Shown here in pieces: positions 1-6,496 of a stretch of DNA of 33,432 nucleotides. Position 1 is the first letter of the stretch. Every line of letters begins with the position of its first letter. The stretch spans positions 1 through 33,432 of the forward strand of contig DCHV01000041.1 of NCBI GenBank assembly GCA_002314945.1. The letters run 5' to 3'. The position numbers were made by a program, and so were the translations under genes. The DNA is from Prevotellaceae bacterium UBA1743. Its GTDB lineage: Bacteria; Bacteroidota; Bacteroidia; Bacteroidales; Bacteroidaceae. The notes under the pieces are model-generated. The model was given only the letters and a program-made list of their open reading frames with translations, had not been told where the DNA came from and did no database searches.

Positions 1-30
1 TTGCTCGACCTTTATCCGGTCTCCGCAGAT

Positions 31-65
31 CCCTCAACCCTCAACCATAAACCCTCAACCTTCAT
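31..65. repeat. Degenerate CCCTCAA heptamer tandem repeat
   Basis: Five consecutive 7-mers can be read: CCCTCAA (31-37), CCCTCAA (38-44), CCATAAA (45-51), CCCTCAA (52-58) and CCTTCAT (59-65). Three are identical. It is too short and regular, with no spacers, to be a CRISPR array. Function is unknown; slippage of a simple repeat is the plainest explanation. Confidence 0.7.
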
Positions 66-77
66 CGAAATCTGGTG

Positions 78-85
78 CAAAATTA
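78..85 (-). promoter_or_regulatory. Possible -7 promoter box facing left
   Basis: Read on the minus strand this is TAATTTTG, matching TAnnTTTG. No TTTG element lies 19-21 bp upstream (the nearest CAAA, at 113-116, is 27 bp away), so only half of a consensus promoter is present. If real it would serve a gene beyond the left edge. Confidence 0.3.
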
Positions 86-117
86 CGGGGTTTCGGTAGT
101 GTCTAAAATTATCAAAA

Positions 118-615
118 TTATACTGCCGAAAAATCTTTGAAAATCTCGTTGAGAGCCTTTCGTTCGTCGGCTTCGAGCCAGTACTTATCCATGTTGGTGT
201 AATAGACATTGCGACGAGTGGCGTGCTCCACACGGAGGTGCAGATCGACAGCCGTAAACTCCTCCTTGCGATACACCCCACGGTTCAGGAGGATGGTGGC
301 AATGGCGGTAATGCGATACTTGTTGGGCTCACCGCAATGACGACCCTGGCGCATGATGAGCGAAGGCTGGATGGTGGGGTTGTTCACGATACAATTCCAA
401 ATGGTACGCACATGTGTACGATAGGAAGTGGAGGCACAATCCTCGATGGAAGAGACATACTGAAGGATAGCAGCAATGGCTTGCTGCTGTTTCTGGGTTT
501 CAGTGGTTTCAGAGGGTTTCAGGTACAATCTGCCCTCGCGTGCAGCCTGACGAAGCAGGCGAATGTCGAAGTCCTCGATGCGGACCTGAGAAAGGTTTTT
601 TGAGTCGATTTTCAT
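118..615 (-). CDS. Hypothetical protein, 165 aa
   Basis: I do not recognise this family. The 165-residue product has no signal peptide, membrane segment or lipobox and looks cytoplasmic. It is rich in Arg, Thr, Ile and Glu. The central part (about residues 60-115) contains several basic residues and reads as predicted helices, which would be compatible with a nucleic-acid-binding fold, but no helix-turn-helix can be assigned with confidence. The gene is divergent from the unknown gene at 892 and shares with it a 276-bp control region holding six CAGTTCAT octamers. The start MKIDSKNL is the first ATG of the frame, and no closer alternative fits better. Both proteins probably belong to the same accessory module. 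Whether this protein binds the octamers is a guess from position only. Confidence 0.6.
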   Translation of the reverse strand: MKIDSKNLSQVRIEDFDIRLLRQAAREGRLYLKPSETTETQKQQQAIAAILQYVSSIEDCASTSYRTHVRTIWNCIVNNPTIQPSLIMRQGRHCGEPNKYRITAIATILLNRGVYRKEEFTAVDLHLRVEHATRRNVYYTNMDKYWLEADERKALNEIFKDFSAV

Positions 616-891
616 AATTTTGAACTTTTGTTTTTGGTGAAATCGACTGCAAAAGAATATGGACTATAAACCTTGTCAAGGACTATAACGGATAAACTCA
701 GTTCATGGTTTTCAGTTCATGAAGGGCATCTGCAAGATATTGCTGATTTGCCCACGAAATCTGCAAAATCCTGCATATTGGGGCAGACGAAAAAATATTT
801 TATGAACTGAAAAGAGTTTGCATTCAGTTCATGTTTCAGTTCATATTTTGACACTATGAACTGATTTTAACACTAACTGAAGCAAAATGAT
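616..891. promoter_or_regulatory. Divergent control region with octamer repeats
   Basis: This 276-bp intergenic region separates two divergent unknown genes. It contains six CAGTTCAT octamers in both orientations, a direct repeat GGACTATAA (661-669 and 680-688), a direct repeat ATCTGCAA (728-735 and 759-766), and a TTGCCC/GGGGCA pair. No full TTTG/TAnnTTTG promoter is visible in either direction, so transcription may use a variant promoter or be activated by a factor bound to the repeats. Confidence 0.55.
699..863. repeat. Six CAGTTCAT octamers, both orientations
   Basis: Forward copies lie at 699-706, 713-720, 825-832 and 837-844; reverse copies (ATGAACTG) at 802-809 and 856-863. The extended consensus is TTCAGTTCATR. 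The pairs 802/825 and 837/856 form inverted repeats with spacers of 15 and 11 bp, and 699/713 and 825/837 form direct pairs with 14- and 12-bp periods. Six copies of a given octamer in 165 bp is far above random expectation. The last copy ends 28 bp before the start codon at 892, a position suited to an operator. Confidence 0.85.
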
Positions 892-2448
892 ATGGAGATA
901 CAAATAACAACAGAAGAAAAACAAACCTGCTCGTCGGACATGCTCACGGTTCTGAATAACCTGGAGCTGATGTTCTGTTCGTGCAGGAACTGCATAAACG
1001 AGTCGGCTTCGCGGGCTTTGATGATAGCCATGGCTATAGAGGCTGAGACACTTGCCTTGAAGATGAAGGCCATGCTGGACAGGTGGGAGAACTACCTGCC
1101 GTTCAAGGAGGTGATAGATGTTCGCTTCGAGGAATGGATGTCCAAGGTAGCTGCATGGATTGAGGTGCTTGACATGGAGGTGGACGAAGAGATAGCCAAG
1201 AACTTTCCTTGGTTCATGGCCGACGCTACCTATATGCTAGACCTCTACGCCCTACTGCCGGAGGCTGATGAAAACGATATGCCCATCGAGAAAGAACCGT
1301 TCTTCAAGATTTCGGGCAACAAAGACTTCCAGTTGGAGACCGCTGAGTACATGCAACGAGTTGATGATCTGCTGGAGGATATGGACAACGACGATACGAT
1401 GGACGGTTGGCGTACCGACATCAGCGGCTATGTGACGCATGTACTCTGCGAGCGTTTTGTGAACGACCGTTGCATTCCGTTTGGAGCTGACTATACGCGC
1501 GTGCTTCGCGAACGTATTGAAGATCAGTTCTCCACCATACGTACCTTTGAGGATGCAAGCGCATGTTGCGTGATGGCATTGGGCAATGTGCAGAATGCCT
1601 TGATAGACCTGCAGTCGCTCTTCGACAAGGCGCTATCGAACGATATGTTCATCCGTCTGAGCACACGCCTGTTCTTCCGTCATTGCCTGAAGGACTATCA
1701 GGATGCAGAACGTCAGGTGACCAAATGGCGCAATACATGGCCGGAGGCTCGCGTGAAGGCGAACTCAAAGAAGCGCAAGGATGAACTGAAGAAACAGCTG
1801 ATGGGTCAGCCATGGGGCGAGGAATTGTCGGAATATCTGGATTTTGATGAACCAAACCTCTTTGGTGACGCCAGTTTCGGAAAGTTTCTCTTCAAAGGGC
1901 GGCATGAACTGAAGACAGAAGACATCCAGACCATCCATCGCATCTGTCGCGAGATCATTCTGCTCAACGAACTGTCTGGCGATAAGCCAAAGAGTGAGGT
2001 TATCAACTCGGCTCCGATGCGTAAACTGAATGAACTGGAGCAACAGATTATGAAGAAGCTGATGACGCTCGTGAAGAAGGGCAATTGGGAGAATACGACC
2101 GAGGAAAATATAGCCGCAGGACTTGCTCGTGCCTTGGGTGTTGGACAGGTTTTGCCCAAGCAGGAACTGAATGAACTGAGCGAACAGCTCTGGGAACTGC
2201 TGAAGCACAGACGAGGCTGTGATGCCGACAAGAGTCTGATGGTGGCATGGCTCAATATCGTGGGCTATTGCGTGAAGCGAGGCTTCCTCTCGGGCGGCAG
2301 TCCGGCACTCTGCAAGCAGTTCTTCCCTAAGTGCCATGCCGATGACTACAAAGCCATCGACAAGGGAAAGAACGAAGAAGTGAAATCCTTCAAAGCCATA
2401 TCCCCCTTGCTGAATCTGTGCCTGAAGGGAGGGGTTGATTACGTATAA
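892..2448 (+). CDS. Hypothetical protein, 518 aa
   Basis: Family not recognised. The 518-residue product is acidic in its first half and strongly helical throughout, with no signal peptide or membrane segment. The N-terminal 50 residues hold a cluster of Cys (a CSCRNC motif near residues 29-34 and one earlier Cys), and more Cys occur in the C-terminal 70 residues (CDAD, GYCVKRG, LCKQFFPKC). This could form a metal site or be coincidental. The middle (about 290-310) is Lys-rich. The ATG at 892 is chosen because it opens the long frame right after the octamer repeats; an ATG six bases upstream is in another frame. The gene is flanked by four separate repeat arrays, suggesting it acts on, or is controlled through, these sites. 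No Walker, nuclease, recombinase or primase motif could be found by eye. Confidence 0.65.
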   Translation: MEIQITTEEKQTCSSDMLTVLNNLELMFCSCRNCINESASRALMIAMAIEAETLALKMKAMLDRWENYLPFKEVIDVRFEEWMSKVAAWIEVLDMEVDEEIAKNFPWFMADATYMLDLYALLPEADENDMPIEKEPFFKISGNKDFQLETAEYMQRVDDLLEDMDNDDTMDGWRTDISGYVTHVLCERFVNDRCIPFGADYTRVLRERIEDQFSTIRTFEDASACCVMALGNVQNALIDLQSLFDKALSNDMFIRLSTRLFFRHCLKDYQDAERQVTKWRNTWPEARVKANSKKRKDELKKQLMGQPWGEELSEYLDFDEPNLFGDASFGKFLFKGRHELKTEDIQTIHRICREIILLNELSGDKPKSEVINSAPMRKLNELEQQIMKKLMTLVKKGNWENTTEENIAAGLARALGVGQVLPKQELNELSEQLWELLKHRRGCDADKSLMVAWLNIVGYCVKRGFLSGGSPALCKQFFPKCHADDYKAIDKGKNEEVKSFKAISPLLNLCLKGGVDYV

Positions 2449-2457
2449 ACAACGCGA

Positions 2458-2605
2458 ATCTTACGGTTCTTACAGTTGACAGTGGTGTAAGGCGAGGGTG
2501 CGGAGACAAGAAAAATAGATAAATATATATTTATATATATTTAAATTTTTACTCGGATATTTTGAGGGAATGCCGGCCGGTGTAAGACTGTAAGAACTGT
2601 AAGAT
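2458..2605. repeat. 18-bp inverted repeat of GTAAG units
   Basis: The left arm ATCTTACGGTTCTTACAG (2458-2475) is the reverse complement of the right arm CTGTAAGAACTGTAAGAT (2588-2605) with one mismatch. A 112-bp spacer separates them. Each arm holds two GTAAG units 9 bp apart, and extra GTAAG copies lie inside at 2487-2491 and 2582-2586. The spacer is AT-rich with runs of TATA. Possible roles are a protein-binding iteron set, a small replication origin or an invertible segment; the sequence does not decide between them. Confidence 0.8.
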
Positions 2606-2671
2606 TTCAAGTCATTGGACAAAATCCTGTCGAGGTGTTGGACAAGTATAGGTCAGGTGACGAGAAAGCTA

Positions 2672-2679
2672 TACTTTTG
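2672..2679 (+). promoter_or_regulatory. Orphan -7 box TACTTTTG
   Basis: TACTTTTG matches the Bacteroidetes TAnnTTTG element and is followed by GCATC, a common context. No TTTG lies 19-21 bp upstream and no open frame longer than about 10 codons follows before the convergent LOG gene. It may be chance, the promoter of a short RNA running into the half-site array, or a relic. Confidence 0.35.
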
Positions 2680-2715
2680 CATCGGATTTGAAAACGATTC
2701 TGATACACGCTATTT

Positions 2716-2797
2716 ACCGTACAGACACCGTACAGCCTACGTATAGCGTACGTACATGTACGGTGATGATACGATGACTCTACGGTAACTCTACGGA
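2716..2797. repeat. 11-bp phased TACGGT half-site array with palindrome
   Basis: Five related 9-mers are seen. ACCGTACAG at 2716-2724 and 2727-2735 is in one orientation; ATGTACGGT (2756-2764), CTCTACGGT (2778-2786) and CTCTACGGA (2789-2797) are in the other. Starts within each group are 11 or 22 bp apart, about one or two helical turns. Between the groups lies the perfect 12-bp palindrome CGTACATGTACG (2751-2762). This regularity suggests cooperative binding of a protein on one face of the DNA. Confidence 0.75.
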
Positions 2798-2820
2798 AAC
2801 AATTCGTGATCTCTACTATG

Positions 2821-3939
2821 TCAAACTTCTTTCCTGAAGTCAATTAGCATCTCTGTAATTTCCTTATCCGAATCGCTCAGGGCAAGAATCAAGTTCTGGT
2901 ATTTTTCACGTTTTACGAGATCCTGCATAAAAGGCCATACGGGAACCTCCTCAGTCCAAAATTGGCTGCCTAAGAATACCATTGGGCTTGCATAACCAAA
3001 ACTAAGGTAATGGTTCTGTACCGCTTCCTGAAAGATTTCTTGCAATGTACCAGCACTACCTGGGGTGAAGAGGATGCCTCCCCGTGCAATGGTCAAGATG
3101 CCGTCCTCGCGTATGCTATTGTCGAAATACTTGGCTATGTGTGTGGCAAAGGGGGTTGCTGGCTCATGGCCATAGAGCCATGTAGGTATTCCCAAGCTGT
3201 TGTAATCCGTCTGTGGATAGCGCTCGCGTACCTCCATTGCATGATCAAGCCATCCGGAATCCTTGTAACAGGGGCTCTGACGCAGGATATCCAAGGCATT
3301 TTCCACCTCTTCTTCGTCCCTTCCTGCCATCCATGCGCCCAGGTGGGTGGCTTCCATAGCACCAGGTCCGCCACCGCTTATCATCAAGAAATCTGCCTCA
3401 GTCAGCCGTTTGCTTAGTTTGACAATCTGCTCGTATGCTTTGTCTGTGCGTTTTAGTGAATGTCCTCCCATGATACCCACCAGTGAACGTTCGGGGTAAT
3501 GCGACAGAAAATCGTGTAAGCAATCGCTTATTGAGTGGTCGTGCAGACTGCGTGCCAGGGTTTCCTTTACGTTGGAGGCTATTTTCCCCATCTTCAGATA
3601 ATGGTGATATACCCGTCCGTCGTAGCAGGTGTCGTAAGAAGATGGATTTCCTGTCTGGTATCCCTCGTAGAGTTCCTCTGGCGAATAGAGGTGATTACGC
3701 AGATGAAATGTCTCACCCATGTTGGGGAAATACAGGCAATCGACTCCTTGTCGTTTGAATCCCTTAGGCAAGCTACAACCAATGAACAAGCAGTCGCGAT
3801 ACGTATGACTCAGGGCAAGTTCTGTCTCTGCAGTCAGGTTTACTACCTGAAAGGCGTATCTGCGTATCTCTTTCTCCGATTGGTGCAATACCTTTGCCAA
3901 CTCCCAATCATCTTTGATAGATATGTAGTTTTCTCGCAT
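2821..3939 (-). CDS. LOG-family Rossmann-fold nucleotide-binding protein
   Basis: The protein belongs to the LOG/lysine-decarboxylase-like superfamily (COG1611), whose characterised members cleave or bind nucleotide 5'-monophosphates. The signature halves are in the C-terminal part: SGGGPGAMEATHLGAWMAGR carries the GGGPGxMEA motif, and TPGSAGTLQEIFQ corresponds to PGGxGTxxE. It is 372 aa, about twice the length of short plant-type LOG proteins. The first ~150 residues form an extra N-terminal region, a layout seen in long bacterial homologues. In the second motif Ser replaces the usual second Gly. No export signal is present, so it is cytoplasmic. It is divergent from the AlbA_2 gene, with a TAAATTTG box at 3959-3966 placed for it. 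The substrate is unknown; a role in AMP/GMP breakdown would be by analogy with E. coli PpnN only. Confidence 0.82.
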   Translation of the reverse strand: MRENYISIKDDWELAKVLHQSEKEIRRYAFQVVNLTAETELALSHTYRDCLFIGCSLPKGFKRQGVDCLYFPNMGETFHLRNHLYSPEELYEGYQTGNPSSYDTCYDGRVYHHYLKMGKIASNVKETLARSLHDHSISDCLHDFLSHYPERSLVGIMGGHSLKRTDKAYEQIVKLSKRLTEADFLMISGGGPGAMEATHLGAWMAGRDEEEVENALDILRQSPCYKDSGWLDHAMEVRERYPQTDYNSLGIPTWLYGHEPATPFATHIAKYFDNSIREDGILTIARGGILFTPGSAGTLQEIFQEAVQNHYLSFGYASPMVFLGSQFWTEEVPVWPFMQDLVKREKYQNLILALSDSDKEITEMLIDFRKEV

Positions 3940-3958
3940 ATTCGCGTTACATTTACTG

Positions 3959-3966
3959 CAAATTTA
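3959..3966 (-). promoter_or_regulatory. -7 box for the LOG-family gene
   Basis: Minus-strand TAAATTTG followed by CAG matches TAnnTTTG and ends 20 bp before the start codon at 3939, leaving a short 5' leader. A good TTTG element at the expected distance is not visible, so the upstream half is weak. Confidence 0.55.
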
Positions 3967-4010
3967 TACATTTTTTACCGAACAAGCTCCTCTGTCCAGT
4001 ATTTTTTTTC

Positions 4011-4018
4011 TATTTTTG
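4011..4018 (+). promoter_or_regulatory. -7 box abutting the AlbA_2 gene start
   Basis: TATTTTTG matches TAnnTTTG and ends only 4 bp before the ATG at 4023. A transcript from this box would begin at or almost at the start codon, that is leaderless or nearly so. No clear TTTG lies 19-21 bp upstream. Confidence 0.5.
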
Positions 4019-4022
4019 TGGT

Positions 4023-4640
4023 ATGAATCTCTTGAGTTTAATAAAAGAAGGAGAACACCAGCGGCAGGATTTCAAATACAAGATATCCAATGTGAACAAG
4101 ATTGCTCATAGTATTTCTGCCTTCGCAAATACCGATGGAGGACGGTTGCTCGTAGGAATCCACGATGATGGTCGCATTGCTGGTGTCGATAGCGATGAGG
4201 AGATTTATATGATTGATGCAGCGGCACAGAGCTTCTGTCGTCCCGCTGTGGATTGTGCCATGGAGAGCGAGGAGATTCATGGACGTAAGGTGTTGATAGT
4301 CTCTATCCCAAAATCTGAGGCATGTCCCGTTATGGCTAAGGAGGAAGATGGTACCTATCGTGCCTATGTCCGAGTAGATGACGAGAATATTGTGGCCAGT
4401 CCTGTACATCTGGCATTATGGAGGAGTGGGGATAAGGAATACACGTTCACTCAGAAAGAACTTTCGTGCCTTTCGTTCTTGACGGAACAAGGTATTACCC
4501 TCAATCGCTTCTCGCGCCTTTGCCCGCTTTCCCGTAAGGCGTCGGTATGGCTCATGGCATCATTCGTTCGTTTCGGGCTTGCAGAAATCTATCTCGACAA
4601 CCATATTTGGCGATTCAGGGAAGTCTGTCAACGGAAATAA
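4023..4640 (+). CDS. AlbA_2/Schlafen-like putative DNA- or RNA-binding protein
   Basis: The first ~125 residues match the AlbA_2 (Schlafen AAA-4-like) domain by pattern: an E-x(3)-DFKY opening, IAHSISAFANTDGGRLLVGIHDDGRIAGVDSDEE with the conserved AFANTxGG and GV.DDG blocks, then VLIVSIPKSEACPV and the YRAYVRVDDENIVAS segment. Such domains occur in transcriptional regulators and nucleases; the specific activity is not known. The last ~70 residues include a possible winged-helix segment (FTQKELSCLSFLTEQGITLNRFSRLC). At 205 aa it is short compared with the common 400-500 aa bacterial members. It is cytoplasmic, divergent from the LOG gene and 38 bp upstream of the xylanase gene, so co-transcription is possible. 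A near-leaderless promoter box precedes it. Confidence 0.75.
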   Translation: MNLLSLIKEGEHQRQDFKYKISNVNKIAHSISAFANTDGGRLLVGIHDDGRIAGVDSDEEIYMIDAAAQSFCRPAVDCAMESEEIHGRKVLIVSIPKSEACPVMAKEEDGTYRAYVRVDDENIVASPVHLALWRSGDKEYTFTQKELSCLSFLTEQGITLNRFSRLCPLSRKASVWLMASFVRFGLAEIYLDNHIWRFREVCQRK

Positions 4641-4678
4641 GCACTTGATAAAACTGAAAAATATAAAAATATATAAAT

Positions 4679-6115
4679 ATGAATGTCAAGTCAATAGCCA
4701 TTTATCTATGTATTATTGGTATAACAGCATCCCCGTGCTGTTTTGGACAAGAAAACAATGTGCCATCAGGCCTGAAAGATGCCTACAACGATTACTTCAA
4801 GGTGGGTGTAGCTCTCAATACTCATAACTTCTCTGAAGAAGAGCAGAAGCTTATTCTCGACAACTTCAATAGTGTGACCTGCGAGAATGCCATGAAGCCA
4901 GGTGAGATAAATCCCCGGGAAGGGGTATGGCAGTGGGAGGGGGCCGATAGGATTGCCAACTGGTGCCGACAACACAAGATTTCCATGCGTGGTCATTGTC
5001 TCGTATGGCATAATCAGTTTGCAGAATGGATGATGTATGACCAAAAGGGTGAGCTTGTCCCGAAGGAAGTATTCTACCAGCGACTCCGCTCCTATATCCA
5101 TACTGTGATGAATCGTTACAAGGACATCGTCTATTGTTGGGACGTAGTGAATGAGGCTATTACCGACCAACAACGGCCAGCGTGGGGAAATCAACCTGCC
5201 GGTACTCCCTATCGAGAGAGTAAGCTCTATGAGTTGTGTGGTGATGAATTCATAGCCAAAGCATTCGAATACGCACGTGAGGCAGATCCTGAAGCACTCC
5301 TTTTCTACAATGACTACAATGCAACCGACAAGGGCAAGAGCCAACGTATCTACGACATGGTAAAGAAAATGAAAGATAGTGGTGTACCTATCGATGGAAT
5401 AGGTATGCAGGGCCATTACAATATCTATGGACCATCTATGGATGATGTGTCAGCTGCCATTGAGAAATATGCCTCTCTCGTGCCCCATATACATATTACG
5501 GAGTTGGATATACGAGCCAACGAAGAGATGGGCGGACAACTGCAGTTCTCCCGTCAGAACGAAGAGATCAAGCCCTATATCCAGATACTGCACGCCTATC
5601 AATATACACAACTTTTCAAGACGCTCCGACGATATAAGGATGTGATAGATGTAGTGACTTTCTGGAACCTTTCCGACCGTGACTCCTGGCTTGGAGCATC
5701 CAACTATCCCCTCCTGTTTGATCGAGAATTGAAGCCAAAGAATGCATATCATCTTGTGAAGAATTTCGAACCATATAGGGATGATTCCCTCCCTACCGAG
5801 GACTTCCAACCAAGCGCACTCAATCAGCCAGAGCAGGAATACCCAATGGTAAACTCCGAGGGATATGCACGCTTCCGCATAGACGCTCCACAGGCTAAAT
5901 CCGTTATCGTGAGCCTATCTCCCGAAGGTTCAGGCGGTACGGTACTCCGCAAGGGTAAGGATGGATATTGGTGGGGTACAACAGATGGCCCTCTGGAACC
6001 AGGTTTTCATTACTATCATCTCATTTTGGATGGTGGTATATTCAACGATCCAGGAGCTCTCAACTATTTTGATTCTCACCGTTGGGAGTCGGGTATAGAG
6101 ATTCCGGCTCACTAA
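4679..6115 (+). CDS. Secreted GH10 endo-1,4-beta-xylanase with C-terminal CBM48-like domain
   Basis: This enzyme hydrolyses internal beta-1,4 bonds of xylan. Residues 1-23 are a signal peptide (hydrophobic IAIYLCIIGITA, cut near CCFGQ; the CysCys pair could also be a lipobox). The GH10 barrel spans about 30-365. WDVVNEAI places the acid/base Glu at 159, and HITELDI the nucleophile Glu at 275. WHNQ (110-113) and the NLSDRDSWL block near 330 are also typical. Residues ~383-478 look like the CBM48/E-set domain that precedes CE1 feruloyl esterases (FRIDAPQAKSVIVSL, GFHYYHLILDG, NDPGALNYF). The protein stops just after SGIEIP, where an esterase domain normally begins. No SusC/SusD genes are nearby, so it lies outside a classical utilisation locus. 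Confidence 0.92.
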   Translation: MNVKSIAIYLCIIGITASPCCFGQENNVPSGLKDAYNDYFKVGVALNTHNFSEEEQKLILDNFNSVTCENAMKPGEINPREGVWQWEGADRIANWCRQHKISMRGHCLVWHNQFAEWMMYDQKGELVPKEVFYQRLRSYIHTVMNRYKDIVYCWDVVNEAITDQQRPAWGNQPAGTPYRESKLYELCGDEFIAKAFEYAREADPEALLFYNDYNATDKGKSQRIYDMVKKMKDSGVPIDGIGMQGHYNIYGPSMDDVSAAIEKYASLVPHIHITELDIRANEEMGGQLQFSRQNEEIKPYIQILHAYQYTQLFKTLRRYKDVIDVVTFWNLSDRDSWLGASNYPLLFDRELKPKNAYHLVKNFEPYRDDSLPTEDFQPSALNQPEQEYPMVNSEGYARFRIDAPQAKSVIVSLSPEGSGGTVLRKGKDGYWWGTTDGPLEPGFHYYHLILDGGIFNDPGALNYFDSHRWESGIEIPAH

Positions 6116-6144
6116 TTCAGTCTTCAGACGCCCCTCTTGCAAAT

Positions 6145-6394
6145 ATGATTACAAAGAAAGATAATCGGGATGCAATAGATTTTGGTAAGGATCCTGTGGT
6201 GAGTCTGTTCCGAAGGATGTTTCTGCCCACTTTGGTTACTATGATTTCCATCGTGGTGTTGAACATCACCGATGGTGCCTTCGTGGGACATGGTGTGGGT
6301 AGCAATAGCAGTCAGCGAAATAGTCACTCTGTCGATTGTCGTTTCGAGAATATTGGCAAAACACATATATTTTCAGCAAAGATGTGGGAAATAA
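6145..6394 (+). pseudogene. MATE efflux transporter, internal deletion remnant
   Basis: From ATG 6145 the frame reads a MATE N-terminus: a DFGKDPVVSLFRRMFLPTLV start, a first membrane segment, then DGAFVGHGVGS, the conserved end of helix 1. From about 6293, in the +1 frame, the DNA reads VWVAIAVSEIVTLSIVVSRI up to a TAA at 6392-6394, which resembles the last membrane helix and tail of the same family. The roughly 350-400 residues between are missing. The junction GGTGTGGGTAGC encodes GVGS in one frame and VWVA in the other, fitting a deletion between short direct repeats that also shifted the frame. In frame 1 translation continues into unrelated sequence to 6492. No functional transporter can be made. 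Confidence 0.8.
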
Positions 6395-6496
6395 TGATAA
6401 TCACCTTTATTATCGCAATCATCTTTGTGAGATGGAATTTCTGTCGTGACAAACTTTTTATGGTAAATATACGTCCGTCTGTCAAGATATAACTTC

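Larger units (their letters stand above)
1..117. other. Left-edge non-coding stretch
   Basis: No coding region is supported here. The stretch holds degenerate CCCTCAA heptamers (31-65) and, on the minus strand, a TAATTTTG box (78-85) of the Bacteroidetes -7 type pointing out of the window to the left. A minus-strand reading frame at 12-281 is a shadow with no recognisable content. Confidence 0.5.
2449..2820. other. Repeat-rich non-coding region
   Basis: No gene is supported in these 372 bases. They contain, in order, an 18-bp inverted repeat of GTAAG units enclosing a very AT-rich core (about 2515-2550), a repeated TTGGACAA (2615-2622 and 2638-2645), an isolated TACTTTTG promoter-like box (2672-2679), and a cluster of TACGGT half-sites around a perfect palindrome (2716-2797). 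A minus-strand frame at 2607-2843 runs into the end of the LOG gene and is rejected. Confidence 0.6.

Noticed and set aside
31..65. CRISPR or telomere-like repeat
   Set aside because: Units are 7 bp with no spacers and no cas genes in the window.
12..281. Minus-strand open frame of 89 codons at the left edge
   Set aside because: Overlaps the better-supported gene at 118-615, runs through the CCCTCAA tract and has low-complexity, unconserved-looking sequence.
2458..2605. Phase-variable promoter switch as a firm call
   Set aside because: Arms and size would fit, but no invertase gene is in the window and no full TAnnTTTG promoter lies between the arms; kept only as a possibility.
2607..2843. 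Minus-strand open frame of 78 codons
   Set aside because: It is built from the phased repeat array and overlaps the LOG gene's end; no family features and no start signal.
4766..5416. Long minus-strand frame (216 codons) opposite the xylanase
   Set aside because: It is a shadow of the GH10 gene, whose motifs and catalytic residues are unambiguous on the plus strand.
6082..6492. Continuous plus-strand frame of 136 codons taken as a real small gene
   Set aside because: Only its 6145-6300 part resembles a known family (MATE); the start region lies inside the xylanase gene and the end is out-of-frame debris.
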